DNA of 64,000 nt from Caulobacter sp. SLTY (GCF_009905535.1 NZ_JAAALA010000018.1:1-64000); one strand, 5' to 3'; counted from the first letter of the stretch, positions 43,820 through 54,789 are shown. Notes: generated by a model not told the origin, from the letters alone. Program-made: numbers and translations.

Positions 43820-46479
43820 TATTTCGCCAGCGCCGCTTGCGCCGCCGCGAGGCGGGCGATGGGGACGCGGAAGGGCGAGCAGCTGACGTAGTCCAGCCCA
43901 ACCTTTTCGCAGAAGGCGATCGACGCCGGGTCGCCGCCGTGCTCGCCGCAGATGCCGAGCTTGACGTCCGGGCGGACGGCGCGGCCGCGTTCGGCGGCCA
44001 GCTTGACCAGTTCGCCGACGCCTTCCTGGTCGAGGGTGGCGAAGGGATCCTTCTCCAGGATGCCCTTCTCGCGATAGTCCTCGAGGAAGCGGGCGTCGTC
44101 GCGGCTCATGCCGAAGGTGGTCTGGGTCAGGTCGTTGGTGCCGAAGCTGAAGAACTCGGCGGTTTCGGCCAGGTCGCCGGCGCGCAGAGCGGCGCGGGGC
44201 AGCTCGATCATGGTGCCGACCAGGTATTTCAGGTCGACGCCCTGCTCCTCCAGCACCGCCTTGGCGGTGCGGTCGGTGAGCGCGCGCAGGAACTTCATCT
44301 CCAGCCCGTTGCCGACCAGCGGGTGCATGATCTCCGGCACCGGCGCGGGCTTGCCCGACTTGGCGATCTCGCAGGCGGCCTCGATGATGGCCCGAACCTG
44401 CATCTCGTAGATCTCGGGATAGCTGACCCCCAGGCGGCAGCCGCGATGGCCGAGCATGGGGTTGGTTTCCTTCAGCTCCAGGGCCCGGCGCATCAGCTTG
44501 GCGGAGTCGAGGCCGGTGGCCTCGGCGACGGCGGCCACGTCCTCCTCCGAATGGGGCAGGAACTCGTGCAGCGGCGGGTCGAGCAGGCGGATGGTGACCG
44601 GCAGCCCCTCCATGATGGTGAACAGCTCGACGAAGTCGGCCTTCTGGAAGGGGGCGATCTTGGCCAGGGCGGCGCGGCGGCCGCGCTCGTCGTCGGCCAG
44701 GATCATCTCGCGCACGGCGGCGATGCGGTGCTCGTCGAAGAACATGTGCTCGGTGCGACAGAGGCCGATCCCTTCCGCGCCGAACTGACGGGCGGCCTTG
44801 GCGTCGGCGGGGGTCTCGGCATTGGCGCGCACCTTCAAGCGGCGGACCTCGTCGGCCCAGACCATCAGGGCGGCGAAGTCGCCGGTCAGCTCCGGCTCGA
44901 TCATCTTCACGGCGCCGGCCATCACCTCGCCGGTGGAGCCGTCGATGGTGACCACCTCGCCCTCGTTGAACTCGCGGCCGCGCACGGTGAAGCGGCGGTT
45001 CTTCACATCGATGATGATCTCCCCGGCCCCGGAGACGCAGGGGATGCCCCAGCCGCGGGCGACCACGGCGGCGTGGCTGGTCATGCCGCCCCGAGCGGTG
45101 ACGATGCCGCGGGCCGCGTGCATGCCCTTGATGTCCTCAGGGCTGGTTTCGTGGCGGACCAGGATGACCGCCTCGCCCGCCTGGCCGCGACGCTCGGCGT
45201 CGTCGGAAGAGAAGACGATGGCGCCCACGGCCGCGCCGGGGCTGGCCGGCAGGCCCTTGGCGATCACGGCACGGGTGGCGTCGGGCGCGATGGTGGGGTG
45301 GAGCAGCTGGTCCAGGGCGCCCGGCTCGATGCGGGCGATGGCCTCTTCCTTGGTGATCAGGCCCTCGCCGGCCATCTCGACCGCGACCTTCAGCGAAGCC
45401 TTGGCGGTGCGCTTGCCGTTGCGGGTCTGCAGCATCCACAGCCGGCCCTGCTCGACGGTGAACTCCACGTCCTGCATGTCGCGGTAATGGCGTTCCAGCC
45501 GGGCGGCCACGTCGCGGAACTGGACGAAGACCTCGGGCAGGGCTTCTTCCATCGAGGGGTTGCGGTCGCCCATCTCCTCGCGGGCGGCCTGGGTCAGCGA
45601 CTGCGGCGTGCGGATGCCGGCGACCACGTCCTCGCCCTGGGCGTTGATCAGGAACTCGCCGTAAAGGGCGGCCTCGCCTGTCGAGGGGTTGCGGGTGAAG
45701 GCGACGCCGGTGGCCGAGGTGTCGCCGAGATTGCCGAACACCATGGCCTGGATGTTGACCGCCGTGCCCCAGCTTTCGGGGATGTCGTGCATGCGGCGGT
45801 AGAACTTGGCCCGGTCGTTCATCCAGCTCTGGAACACGGCGCCGACCGCGCCCCACAGCTGGGCCTGGGGGTCCTGCGGGAAGGGCTGGCCCAGTTCCTT
45901 CTCGACGGCCTGCTTGTACTCGGCGACGATCGTCTCCCAGTCCTTGGCGGTCAGGGCGGTGTCGACATCCACGCCGAGGCGGTCCTTGTGGTCGTCGAGG
46001 ATCTCCTCGAACGCATGGTGGTCGAGGCCCAGGACCACGTTGGAGTACATCTGGATGAAGCGGCGGTAGCTGTCGAAGGCGAAGCGGCGGTCGCCGGAGA
46101 GCTTGGCCAGGCCTTCGACCGTCTGATCGTTGAGGCCGAGGTTGAGGACCGTGTCCATCATCCCCGGCATCGAGGCCCGAGCGCCCGACCGCACCGAGAC
46201 CAGCAGCGGGTTGGCCGCATCGCCGAAGGTCTTTTCGGTAATTTTCTCGATATGGGCGATGCCGCCGGCGACCTGTTCCGCCAGGTCGGCCGGGTAGCTC
46301 TGGCCGTCGGCGTAGTAGCGGTTGCAGGCCTCAGTGGTGATGGTGAAGCCGGGCGGGACGGGCAGGCCCAGCGACGACATCTCGGCCAGATTGGCCCCCT
46401 TGCCGCCCAGCAGGTTCTTCATCGAAGCGTCGCCTTCGGCGCCGCCGCCTCCGAAGCTGTAGACCCAGCGGTTCGTCAT
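43819..46479 (-). CDS. ppdK: Pyruvate, phosphate dikinase
   Basis: 886 residues from ATG 46479 (GAGGA ahead); a longer frame adds a non-conserved leader. It interconverts pyruvate, ATP and phosphate with phosphoenolpyruvate, AMP and pyrophosphate in the cytosol. The N-terminal ATP-grasp has LLGGKGANLAEMSSLGLPVP and VSVRSGARASMPGMMDTVLN. The phosphohistidine domain has GGMTSHAAVVARGWGIPCVSG-type sequence with the transfer His, and the PEP-binding barrel ends FGTNDLTQTTFGMSRDD and GICGEHGGDPASIAFCEKVG with the catalytic Cys. Length is typical. Palindromic repeats flank the gene. It probably serves gluconeogenesis or PEP supply. Confidence 0.97.
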   Translation of the reverse strand: MTNRWVYSFGGGGAEGDASMKNLLGGKGANLAEMSSLGLPVPPGFTITTEACNRYYADGQSYPADLAEQVAGGIAHIEKITEKTFGDAANPLLVSVRSGARASMPGMMDTVLNLGLNDQTVEGLAKLSGDRRFAFDSYRRFIQMYSNVVLGLDHHAFEEILDDHKDRLGVDVDTALTAKDWETIVAEYKQAVEKELGQPFPQDPQAQLWGAVGAVFQSWMNDRAKFYRRMHDIPESWGTAVNIQAMVFGNLGDTSATGVAFTRNPSTGEAALYGEFLINAQGEDVVAGIRTPQSLTQAAREEMGDRNPSMEEALPEVFVQFRDVAARLERHYRDMQDVEFTVEQGRLWMLQTRNGKRTAKASLKVAVEMAGEGLITKEEAIARIEPGALDQLLHPTIAPDATRAVIAKGLPASPGAAVGAIVFSSDDAERRGQAGEAVILVRHETSPEDIKGMHAARGIVTARGGMTSHAAVVARGWGIPCVSGAGEIIIDVKNRRFTVRGREFNEGEVVTIDGSTGEVMAGAVKMIEPELTGDFAALMVWADEVRRLKVRANAETPADAKAARQFGAEGIGLCRTEHMFFDEHRIAAVREMILADDERGRRAALAKIAPFQKADFVELFTIMEGLPVTIRLLDPPLHEFLPHSEEDVAAVAEATGLDSAKLMRRALELKETNPMLGHRGCRLGVSYPEIYEMQVRAIIEAACEIAKSGKPAPVPEIMHPLVGNGLEMKFLRALTDRTAKAVLEEQGVDLKYLVGTMIELPRAALRAGDLAETAEFFSFGTNDLTQTTFGMSRDDARFLEDYREKGILEKDPFATLDQEGVGELVKLAAERGRAVRPDVKLGICGEHGGDPASIAFCEKVGLDYVSCSPFRVPIARLAAAQAALAK

Positions 46480-46608
46480 CAAGCCGTCCTCATTAGCGTC
46501 GCGATTCCGAAGGCCCATTCGGATGGGGGTCCAGATACAGGGCCGGAGCGCTCGGGGGAACACCCTCGGATAGGGTTTGATCCCGCGGCGCAGCGAAAGG
46601 CGGCGCTA

Positions 46609-46708
46609 TCGTTCAGCCGCTACTGTCCAATCGGCTGGAGCGCTGATGACACTGACGCCTGCGCTGACCAGGGACAGGAACGCCGCTACGCGGCGATCCG
46701 GTCCCCCC
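46609..46708. repeat. REP-like repeat abutting the glyS stop codon, upstream of ppdK
   Basis: The arm at 46661-46708 read on the minus strand starts ggggggaccgg, has a gccgcgtagcggc hairpin and ends ctgtccctggtcagcgcagg, matching the arms at 43672-43819. A more degenerate second half (about 46609-46650, with ctactgtcc and cggctggagcgctg) lies inwards. It ends on the first base of the glyS stop complement, the same phase as at ppdK. Confidence 0.65.
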
Positions 46709-48714
46709 TACCCCGTCACCAGGGAGAAGTCGGCGACCTTGCCCATGGCGGCCTGGACTTGCTGGAGCAGGCGTAGGCGGTTGTCGCGTTCGGCGGGGAC
46801 GTCGCTGTTGACCAGCACCTTTTCGAAGAAGGCGTCGACCGGGGCGCGCAGGGCCGCCAGCGCGGTCATGGCGGCGGTGAAGTCCTCGGCCTCAAGGGCG
46901 GCGTCGAGCTTGGGGCCAAGCGCGGAAAGGGCGGCGAACAGGGCGCCTTCCTCAGCCGGATCGGCAACCTCTGTCGGGGCGCCTTGCGGGAGGGGACCCT
47001 TCTTCTCCTCGGCCTTGAGGATGTTGGCGGCGCGGCGGTAGCCGGCCAGCAGGTTGGCCCCGTCCTCGGTCTTCAGGAAGGCGTCGAGGGCCTCCACCCG
47101 GGCGACGATGCGGACGAGGTCGTCGTCATTCAGGGCAAAGACGGCGTCGACCAGGTCGAAGCGCTTGCCCTGGTCGCGGAGGGTGACCTTCAGGCGGTCG
47201 GCAAAGAAGGGCATCAGGGTCTGGGCCTGGACGCCCGGAACCGAGTTGAGCGGCAGGCGCAGGCCCTTCTCGAGGATGATGCGGATTACCCCCAGCGCCG
47301 CGCGGCGCAGGGCGTAGGGGTCGCGCGAGCCGGTCGGCTTCTCGTCGATACTGAAGAAGCCGACGAGGGTGTCGAGCTTGTCGGCCAGGGCGACGGCGGT
47401 CCCCAACGGGCCAGTCGGGATCTCGTCCGAGGGGCCTTGAGGGCGGTAGTGGTCGCGGATGGCGTCGGCCAGGGCGGCGTCCTTGCCATCGGCCAGGGCG
47501 TAGTAGCGGCCCATGACGCCCTGCAGCTCGGGGAACTCGCCGACCATCTGGCTGGCGAGGTCGGACTTGGCGACCGTGGCGGCCTGATGAGCCTGCGTCG
47601 GATCCGCGCCGACTTGAGCGGCCAAGTGATGGGCCAGGGTGGCGATGCGTTCGACCCGCTCCGCCATGGAGCCCAGCTTGGCATGGTAGGTCACGCCCGA
47701 CAGTTTGTCGTTCCAGGCGTCGAACCCGCTCTTGCGGTCCTCATCCCAGAAGAACCGGGCGTCGCTCAGGCGCGCCGACAGCACCTTGGCGTTACCCGCC
47801 GCGATGGTGCGGCCGCCGTCTTCGGCGGCGACGTTGGCCACGACCAGGAAATGCGGCGCCAGCTTGCCGGTCGCGGGGTCGCGGACGGCGAAGTATTTCT
47901 GGTGGGTGCGCATGGAGGTGCGGATGACCTCCGGGGGGAGGTCGAGGAAGGCCGGGTCCATGTCGCCGAGGACCGGGACCGGCCATTCGGCGAGGCCGGC
48001 GACCTCGTCCAGCAGGCCTTCGTCTTCCACCAGTTCGAGGTTGCGGGCGAAGCAGAGGGTGCGGGCGCCTTCCAGAATGCGCTGTTTGCGTTCCTCTGGG
48101 TCGAGGACGACGTAGTGGCCGGCCAGGGCCTCGCGGTATTCGTCGAAATCGCGTGCGCGGAAGACGCCGCCGCTGCCCATGAAGCGGTGGCCTTGGGAAA
48201 GGTCGCCGGCCTCCAGGCCCTCGAAGGCGATCGGCACGATTTCGCGGTCGAAGACGCAGAGGATGCGTTGCAGCGGGCGGACCCAGCGCAGCTTGCCGCT
48301 GCCCCAGGTCATCGACTTGGGCCAGGGGAAGTTTCGGACGGTCGCCTCGACCAGCTCGGCGACGATCTCGGTGGTCGGGCGGCCCTTGGACTGGCTGCGG
48401 CCGAACCAGACGCCGTCCTGCTCGACCAGCTGGTCGCGGGTCAGGCCGGTCTTGCGCAGGAAACCGTCGATGGCCTGGTCGGGGGCGCCGACGCGGGGGC
48501 CTTTCAGCTCCTCGTCACGGTCGGCCTGGGCGATGGGCAGGCCCTCGACCACCAGGGCGAGGCGACGGGGACCGGCGAAAGCCTTCATGCCCTCGCTGAT
48601 CAGGCCGGCGGCCGACAGGCCGTCGCGCATCATCCGTTCCAGGTCGCGGCCGGCCTGGGCCTGCATGCGCGCGGGGATTTCTTCGGAGAAGAGTTCGAGA
48701 AGCAGTTGGGGCAT
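46708..48714 (-). CDS. glyS: Glycyl-tRNA synthetase, beta subunit
   Basis: 668 residues from ATG 48714. It starts MPQLLLELFSEEIPARM, the standard GlyS N-terminus, with the FAGPRRLALVVEGLP and KSMTWGSGKLRWVRPLQRI motifs. The C-terminal part has the HD-like and anticodon-binding domains (DKLDTLVGFFSIDEKPTGSRDPYALRRAALG). With GlyQ it forms the alpha2-beta2 enzyme that charges tRNA-Gly. It follows the DUF2314 gene by 7 bases, so glyQ, that gene and glyS form one operon. Confidence 0.97.
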   Translation of the reverse strand: MPQLLLELFSEEIPARMQAQAGRDLERMMRDGLSAAGLISEGMKAFAGPRRLALVVEGLPIAQADRDEELKGPRVGAPDQAIDGFLRKTGLTRDQLVEQDGVWFGRSQSKGRPTTEIVAELVEATVRNFPWPKSMTWGSGKLRWVRPLQRILCVFDREIVPIAFEGLEAGDLSQGHRFMGSGGVFRARDFDEYREALAGHYVVLDPEERKQRILEGARTLCFARNLELVEDEGLLDEVAGLAEWPVPVLGDMDPAFLDLPPEVIRTSMRTHQKYFAVRDPATGKLAPHFLVVANVAAEDGGRTIAAGNAKVLSARLSDARFFWDEDRKSGFDAWNDKLSGVTYHAKLGSMAERVERIATLAHHLAAQVGADPTQAHQAATVAKSDLASQMVGEFPELQGVMGRYYALADGKDAALADAIRDHYRPQGPSDEIPTGPLGTAVALADKLDTLVGFFSIDEKPTGSRDPYALRRAALGVIRIILEKGLRLPLNSVPGVQAQTLMPFFADRLKVTLRDQGKRFDLVDAVFALNDDDLVRIVARVEALDAFLKTEDGANLLAGYRRAANILKAEEKKGPLPQGAPTEVADPAEEGALFAALSALGPKLDAALEAEDFTAAMTALAALRAPVDAFFEKVLVNSDVPAERDNRLRLLQQVQAAMGKVADFSLVTG

Positions 48715-48721
48715 GAGACTT

Positions 48722-49215
48722 TTAGGGTTCGACGGGGGTGTCGGAAAGGACCTGGCGGATCTGGTCGGCGCGCTCACCGGTAAGCCGGGAAATGTGGACG
48801 CGGATGGTGAAGCCTCCCCATCGCCGCCCGCCTCGGTCGTAGACCCAGTCGGTGATGTCCGCCGGATCGACGGTGACCCGATCACCCTCTCTGACGCCGA
48901 CGTCGAGGGTCGGGACGTTGTCCAGGATGCCGGTAATCTTGCCGCCCGGACGGCTGATGTCGCGAACCCACATATACTCTGAGCCGCCGTTCTTGACGGG
49001 GAAGCGCACCTTCAAGAGGGCGCTATCGTGGACCTGCTGGTCGCTCTCGAAGCGGCGCCAGAAGTCGGGCAGCGTGCGACGCGCCTCGCCGATGGCCGCA
49101 TTCATCGCCCTGTCGTCTTCAGAGAAGTTGAGGACGTTTTCCGTAGGCTCGGACTGGGCAAACGCGACCATGGGGGCGGCGACCAGAACCGCCGCCAGCA
49201 AGAGGGCGAACGGCT

Positions 49216-49219
<4 letters not shown>
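48722..49219 (-). CDS. Secreted DUF2314 domain protein within the glyQS operon
   Basis: 165 residues from ATG 49219, which overlaps the glyQ stop by 4 bases (ATGA). A Sec signal peptide ([21 protein letters not shown]) is clear, with cleavage before QSEPTE. The mature part contains [19 protein letters not shown] and [19 protein letters not shown], then [17 protein letters not shown], the pattern of DUF2314. The function of this family is unknown. Its insertion between the two synthetase subunits probably reflects co-expression only. Confidence 0.85.
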
Positions 49220-50109
<890 letters not shown>

Positions 50110-50127
50110 GATGTTGTTCGCAGGCGC

Positions 50128-50160
50128 AAAAAAAGTCGGCGGACCATAGGGCCCGCCGAC
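50128..50160 (-). terminator. Intrinsic terminator or attenuator just upstream of glyQ
   Basis: On the minus strand, GTCGGCGG and CCGCCGAC form an 8-bp GC-rich stem (loop of ~10 bases that may pair partly), directly followed by seven U residues (complement of a-run 50128-50134). The U-tract ends 18 bases before the glyQ ATG. It may end the transcript from the fasciclin-domain gene, or act as an attenuator for glyQ. Confidence 0.75.
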
Positions 50161-50193
50161 CTTAGCTTCAACACCTCCTGAGGGCCCACCAAA

Positions 50194-50216
50194 CCCCTCT
50201 CCCTGAGGGAGAGGGG
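50194..50216. repeat. Perfect hairpin between the fasciclin gene and glyQ
   Basis: CCCCTCTCCC and GGGAGAGGGG pair over 10 bp around a tga loop. The sequence is of a kind often seen repeated between genes in Caulobacter relatives. It could stabilise the 3' end of the fasciclin-domain transcript. No U-tract follows. Confidence 0.65.
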
Positions 50217-50246
50217 GGGCGCGTACTCGCTTGCCGTCGGGGTTGC

Positions 50247-51269
50247 CTAGCGGTTGCCCTTGGCGGCGGTCCGCTTACCGGCGCGCGACATCGGCGGGTA
50301 CTTGGCGCGGTTTTCGGCGGTGTCGAGCACCGGGCCGTTGGTCACCACGGTCGGCTGGGCGGTAGCCGTCGCGACCTGAGCGGCCGGGTCGGCCGTTTCA
50401 GTCGGCGCCGGGGCGGCCGGCATGGTGGCGGGGGCCATCGGGGCGGTCGGCTCGACCTGCTCGGCGGGGGCCTCGTCAGACGGCATGGTCTGCTGTTCGG
50501 CCGGCATGGTGGTCGCCGGGGCCGCCGGATCGGTGGCCGGCTGCTGGTAGCTGGCGCGGATGAAGCCGGTCTCGCCCATGTCGGTGGTCAGGTTGGTCGC
50601 GACGGGGGTCGGGGTGTTGACGATCACCTTGTCGACCACGTGGATGGTGCCGTTGGTGGCCTTGACATCCGACTGCAGCACGGTGGCGTTGCCGGCCATG
50701 ATGCTGTCGCCGCTGCCGTCGATCATGATGGCCGGGCCGGCCACCGAGTTCACCGGACCCTTGGCGCCCTTGATCTTCGTCGAGTCGATCGTGGCGTTGA
50801 TCAGGTGGCCGGTGAGCAGCTTCTGCAGCTCCGCCGGATTCTTCATCAGCCGGTCCAGTTCGCCGGCCGGCAGGGCGGCGAAGGCCGCGTCGGTCGGGGC
50901 GAACAGGGTCAGGTTCTGATTGGTCTTCAGCACACTGGTCAGGTTGGTGGCGTCGAGCGCCTTCGTGAGGGTGGTGAACTGTCCGGACGCCTTCAGAGTC
51001 TCGACGATGTCACCCTTGGCGACCACGGCCGGAGCGGTGGGCGCGGTCGGAGCCGCCGCCGGGGCCGGGGCAGCGGCCGACGGAGCCGTCGCGGGCGCCG
51101 GGGCCGGGGTGGTGGAGGTCGGCGTTTCCGTAGCTTCGGTGGGCTCAGCAGGCTGGGCGGGCTGGGTCGTGGTCGGCTTCGCCGGCGCGGTCTGGTCCTG
51201 GGCGCTCGCCTGGGCGCCGAAGATCAGGGCGGCGGCGGCAACGGTCGAAAGCAGGGTCAGGGTTTTCAT
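50247..51269 (-). CDS. Secreted fasciclin (FAS1) domain protein with shared C-terminal tail
   Basis: 340 residues with a Sec signal peptide (to about A23, ASA-Q). Residues ~25-83 are Pro/Ala/Thr rich and likely disordered. A FAS1 domain spans ~85-220: [33 protein letters not shown] and [10 protein letters not shown] are its H1 and H2 type regions. A second Pro/Ala-rich linker follows, and the last ~37 residues ([20 protein letters not shown] and beyond) are almost identical to the end of the protein at 51392. FAS1 proteins act in adhesion or envelope contacts. Function of the tail is unknown. Confidence 0.85.
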   Translation of the reverse strand: MKTLTLLSTVAAAALIFGAQASAQDQTAPAKPTTTQPAQPAEPTEATETPTSTTPAPAPATAPSAAAPAPAAAPTAPTAPAVVAKGDIVETLKASGQFTTLTKALDATNLTSVLKTNQNLTLFAPTDAAFAALPAGELDRLMKNPAELQKLLTGHLINATIDSTKIKGAKGPVNSVAGPAIMIDGSGDSIMAGNATVLQSDVKATNGTIHVVDKVIVNTPTPVATNLTTDMGETGFIRASYQQPATDPAAPATTMPAEQQTMPSDEAPAEQVEPTAPMAPATMPAAPAPTETADPAAQVATATAQPTVVTNGPVLDTAENRAKYPPMSRAGKRTAAKGNR

Positions 51270-51391
51270 CTGTGGTCATTCCTTACTTTGCTTGGGGGAG
51301 GAAGGCGGAGGCGCGGGATCGAAGCGCGGATCCGCCGGTGGAAGGGATGGCCCGTCCGGGGGCGGCCCGTCGTTTAAACTGCGATCCGCGA

Positions 51392-51766
51392 TCAGTTGCC
51401 ACGGGCGGCGGTGCGCTTGCCGGCCCGCGACATCGGCGGGTACTTGGCGCGGTTCTCGGCGGTATCGAGCACCGGGCCATTGGTCACCACCGTGGGCTGG
51501 GCGGACGCGTAGGCGACCTGATCGGCCGGGCTCGGTTCAGCCATCGGCATGGGCGCCGGAGCGCCTTGCTCGACCTTCATCTCCTGTTCGGCGGCGCGGA
51601 CCTCATCGTTCCGGTCGAAGGTCGAGCGCTTCTGGTTCGGGTCGATCGGGCCGCTGGGCGTGGTGGTCTGGGTCGGCGGGGCTGAATCCTGGGTCGATTG
51701 GGCGGAGGCCTGGCCGGCGAACAGGGCGACGGCCGCGGCGGCGGTCAGCAGGGTGAGGGCTTTCAT
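51392..51766 (-). CDS. Small secreted protein sharing the C-terminal tail
   Basis: 124 residues from ATG 51766. A signal peptide (MKALTLLTAAAAVALFAGQASA) resembles that of the fasciclin protein. The mature part is short and polar (SGPIDPNQKRSTFDRNDEVR), then ends with a ~36-residue tail that matches the fasciclin protein except for one Lys/Arg change and a final Arg. DNA in this tail is about 88% alike between the two genes, which suggests duplication or gene conversion. No known domain. It lies 22 bases after the gene at 51789. Confidence 0.75.
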   Translation of the reverse strand: MKALTLLTAAAAVALFAGQASAQSTQDSAPPTQTTTPSGPIDPNQKRSTFDRNDEVRAAEQEMKVEQGAPAPMPMAEPSPADQVAYASAQPTVVTNGPVLDTAENRAKYPPMSRAGKRTAARGN

Positions 51767-51788
51767 CGGGGCTTTTCCTTGGGTTTGA

Positions 51789-52175
51789 CTAGTTGCCGAC
51801 GGCGCGCGTCTTGCGGCCGCCGTTGGAGTCCGGGCCGCCGGTGGCGGCGCGCGTCGAGGGGGTGTCCGGGATCGGCTGGTTGGAGGTGACCGTCGGATCA
51901 CCCGCCTTCAGCAGATAGGCCTGCTCGACCGGGGTCGGGGAACTGGTCGGGATGACAGCGGGCGCGTCGGCGCTGGTCGCGACGTCAGAGGCGGGGTCGC
52001 CGGCCGGCGGCATCGCCTCCTCCTCGCCCACCACGGGGGCGGCGGGATCGGTCAGCGGCGTGGTGGCCGGGGCTTCACCCTCCGGCGGCGAAGCGGGGCT
52101 CTGCGCCAAGGCTGGAGCCGCGATCGATAGCACCGCCAGAGATGCGGCGGTGGTCAGAACATGGTGCAGGCGCAT
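51789..52175 (-). CDS. Small secreted Pro/Ala-rich protein with a diverged version of the tail
   Basis: 128 residues with a signal peptide ending ALA-Q at ~25. The mature part is acidic and rich in Pro, Ala and Glu. The last ~36 residues follow the same pattern as the two neighbours at lower identity: PTV-x2-N-x-P-x2-DT, then R, S, G and a T-x-A-x-GN ending. It is the first of three same-strand genes for tail-bearing proteins. Function unknown. Confidence 0.65.
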   Translation of the reverse strand: MRLHHVLTTAASLAVLSIAAPALAQSPASPPEGEAPATTPLTDPAAPVVGEEEAMPPAGDPASDVATSADAPAVIPTSSPTPVEQAYLLKAGDPTVTSNQPIPDTPSTRAATGGPDSNGGRKTRAVGN

Positions 52176-52285
52176 GGTGTCCTCGGCGGCTGCGCCCTTT
52201 CGGGCATGGCCCCCCGACCAGGCAGTCAGCGCGCCGGGCGGCGAGTCCGTTGCCCGATATCACGCGTTCGTGATCGTCTCACCGA

Positions 52286-53244
<959 letters not shown>

Positions 53245-53268
53245 GCTTAAAAAACAGGGGATAGGATC

Positions 53269-54789
53269 ATGAAAACACTCAAGTTTGGACGGCTGGCCGG
53301 GCTGATGCTCGCCGCCGCCATCGCCGGAGCGCCGATGGCGGCTCCGGTGTTCGCCCAGGAGGCCCCGCCCGCCGCGGCCGCCACCACCGAAGCGCCGGCC
53401 CCGGCCGCCGCCGCGCCCGCCGAGGCCGCGCCGGCCGCCGCCGAGGAAGCGGCGCCCGCTGCTCCGACCCCTGACAAGGGCGACACCACCTGGATGATGG
53501 TCTCGATGATCCTCGTCCTGATGATGATCATTCCCGGCCTCGCGCTGTTCTACGGCGGCCTGGTGCGGTCCAAGAACATGCTGTCGATGCTGGTGCAGGT
53601 GACCACGGTCGCCGCCATCGGCATCCTCTGCTGGGTCGGTTGGGGCTACAGCCTGGCCTTCACCAGCGGCGGAGCGCTCGACGACTTTGTCGGGGGCTTG
53701 AGCAAGGTCGGCCTGACCGGGGCGATCTTCAACGACGCCGGCGCCTTCACCAACGTCGAGACCTTCTCCAAGGACGTGGTCATCCCCGAGCTGATCTTTG
53801 TCGCCTTCCAGGCCACCTTCGCGGCGATCACCGCGGCCCTGGTGCTGGGTGGCGTCGCCGAGCGGATGAAGTTCCTGGCCGTGGTGGTGTTCGCCGTCCT
53901 CTGGCCGCTGCTCTCCTACTACCCGCTGGCCCACATGGTCTGGTGGTGGGCCGGGGCCACTTCGGCGTTCGGTATGGAAGCGTCCGACCTGACCGGCGGC
54001 GCGGGCCTGCTGTGGAGCTGGGGCGCGCTGGACTTCGCCGGCGGCACCGTGGTGCACATCAACGCCGGTATCGCGGCCCTGGTCGGCGCCCTGATCCTGG
54101 GCAAGCGCACCGGCTACCAGAAGGAGCCGATGCAGCCGCACAGCCTGACGCTGACCATGGTCGGCGCCGGCCTGCTGTGGGTGGGCTGGTTCGGCTTCAA
54201 CGCCGGTTCCAACCTGGAGGCCAACGGCTATGCCGGCCTGGCTTTGATCAACACCCTGGTCTGCACCGCCGCGGCGGGCGTCAGCTGGCTGATCACCGAA
54301 CAGGTCACGCGCGGCAAGGCGTCTGCGCTGGGCCTGGCCTCCGGTCTGGTCGCCGGTCTGGTCGCGGTCACGCCGGCCGCCGGCTTTGCCGGCCCGCTGG
54401 GCTCGATCGTGCTCGGCCTGATCGTCTCGCCGATCTGCGTGATCTTCTGCTCGGTCGTGAAGAACGCGCTGAAGTATGACGACAGCCTGGACGCCTTCGG
54501 CATCCACGCCATCGGCGGCATCATCGGGGCCATCGCCACGGGCTTCCTGGTCAATCCGGCCTGGGGCGGCGCGGGCGTGGTGGACTTCACCAACGGCACG
54601 ACCGGCTACGACATGGGCGTGCAGGTGATGGCCCAGGTGAAGGCCGTCGGCTTCGCCATCCTCTGGTCGGCCGTGGCTTCGACCATCGTCTTCCTCCTGA
54701 TCAAGCTGATCTTCGGCCTGCGCGTCAGCGCGGAAACCGAAGAGGATGGTCTGGATATCGCCGAGCACGGGGAGCGGGCCTACCACTAG
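53269..54789 (+). CDS. amtB: Ammonium transporter
   Basis: 506 residues. A signal-peptide-like start (MKTLKFGRLAGLMLAAAIAG to VFAQEAPP) is followed by an Ala/Pro/Glu-rich stretch (~28-65) and then 11 membrane helices. The pore has the twin histidines in YPLAHMVWWWAG and DAFGIHAIGGIIGAI, and the family marks FYGGLVRSKNML and GWFGFNAGSN. The long extracytoplasmic N-terminus is longer than in E. coli. It moves ammonium into the cell, and GlnK from the upstream gene plugs it. The C-terminal tail (DGLDIAEHGERAYH) is the GlnK-binding part. Confidence 0.96.
   Translation: MKTLKFGRLAGLMLAAAIAGAPMAAPVFAQEAPPAAAATTEAPAPAAAAPAEAAPAAAEEAAPAAPTPDKGDTTWMMVSMILVLMMIIPGLALFYGGLVRSKNMLSMLVQVTTVAAIGILCWVGWGYSLAFTSGGALDDFVGGLSKVGLTGAIFNDAGAFTNVETFSKDVVIPELIFVAFQATFAAITAALVLGGVAERMKFLAVVVFAVLWPLLSYYPLAHMVWWWAGATSAFGMEASDLTGGAGLLWSWGALDFAGGTVVHINAGIAALVGALILGKRTGYQKEPMQPHSLTLTMVGAGLLWVGWFGFNAGSNLEANGYAGLALINTLVCTAAAGVSWLITEQVTRGKASALGLASGLVAGLVAVTPAAGFAGPLGSIVLGLIVSPICVIFCSVVKNALKYDDSLDAFGIHAIGGIIGAIATGFLVNPAWGGAGVVDFTNGTTGYDMGVQVMAQVKAVGFAILWSAVASTIVFLLIKLIFGLRVSAETEEDGLDIAEHGERAYH

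Noticed and set aside
43837-46776. A 979-codon plus-strand frame opposite ppdK
   Set aside because: It is the mirror of a well-identified PPDK gene; composition is that of an antisense shadow.
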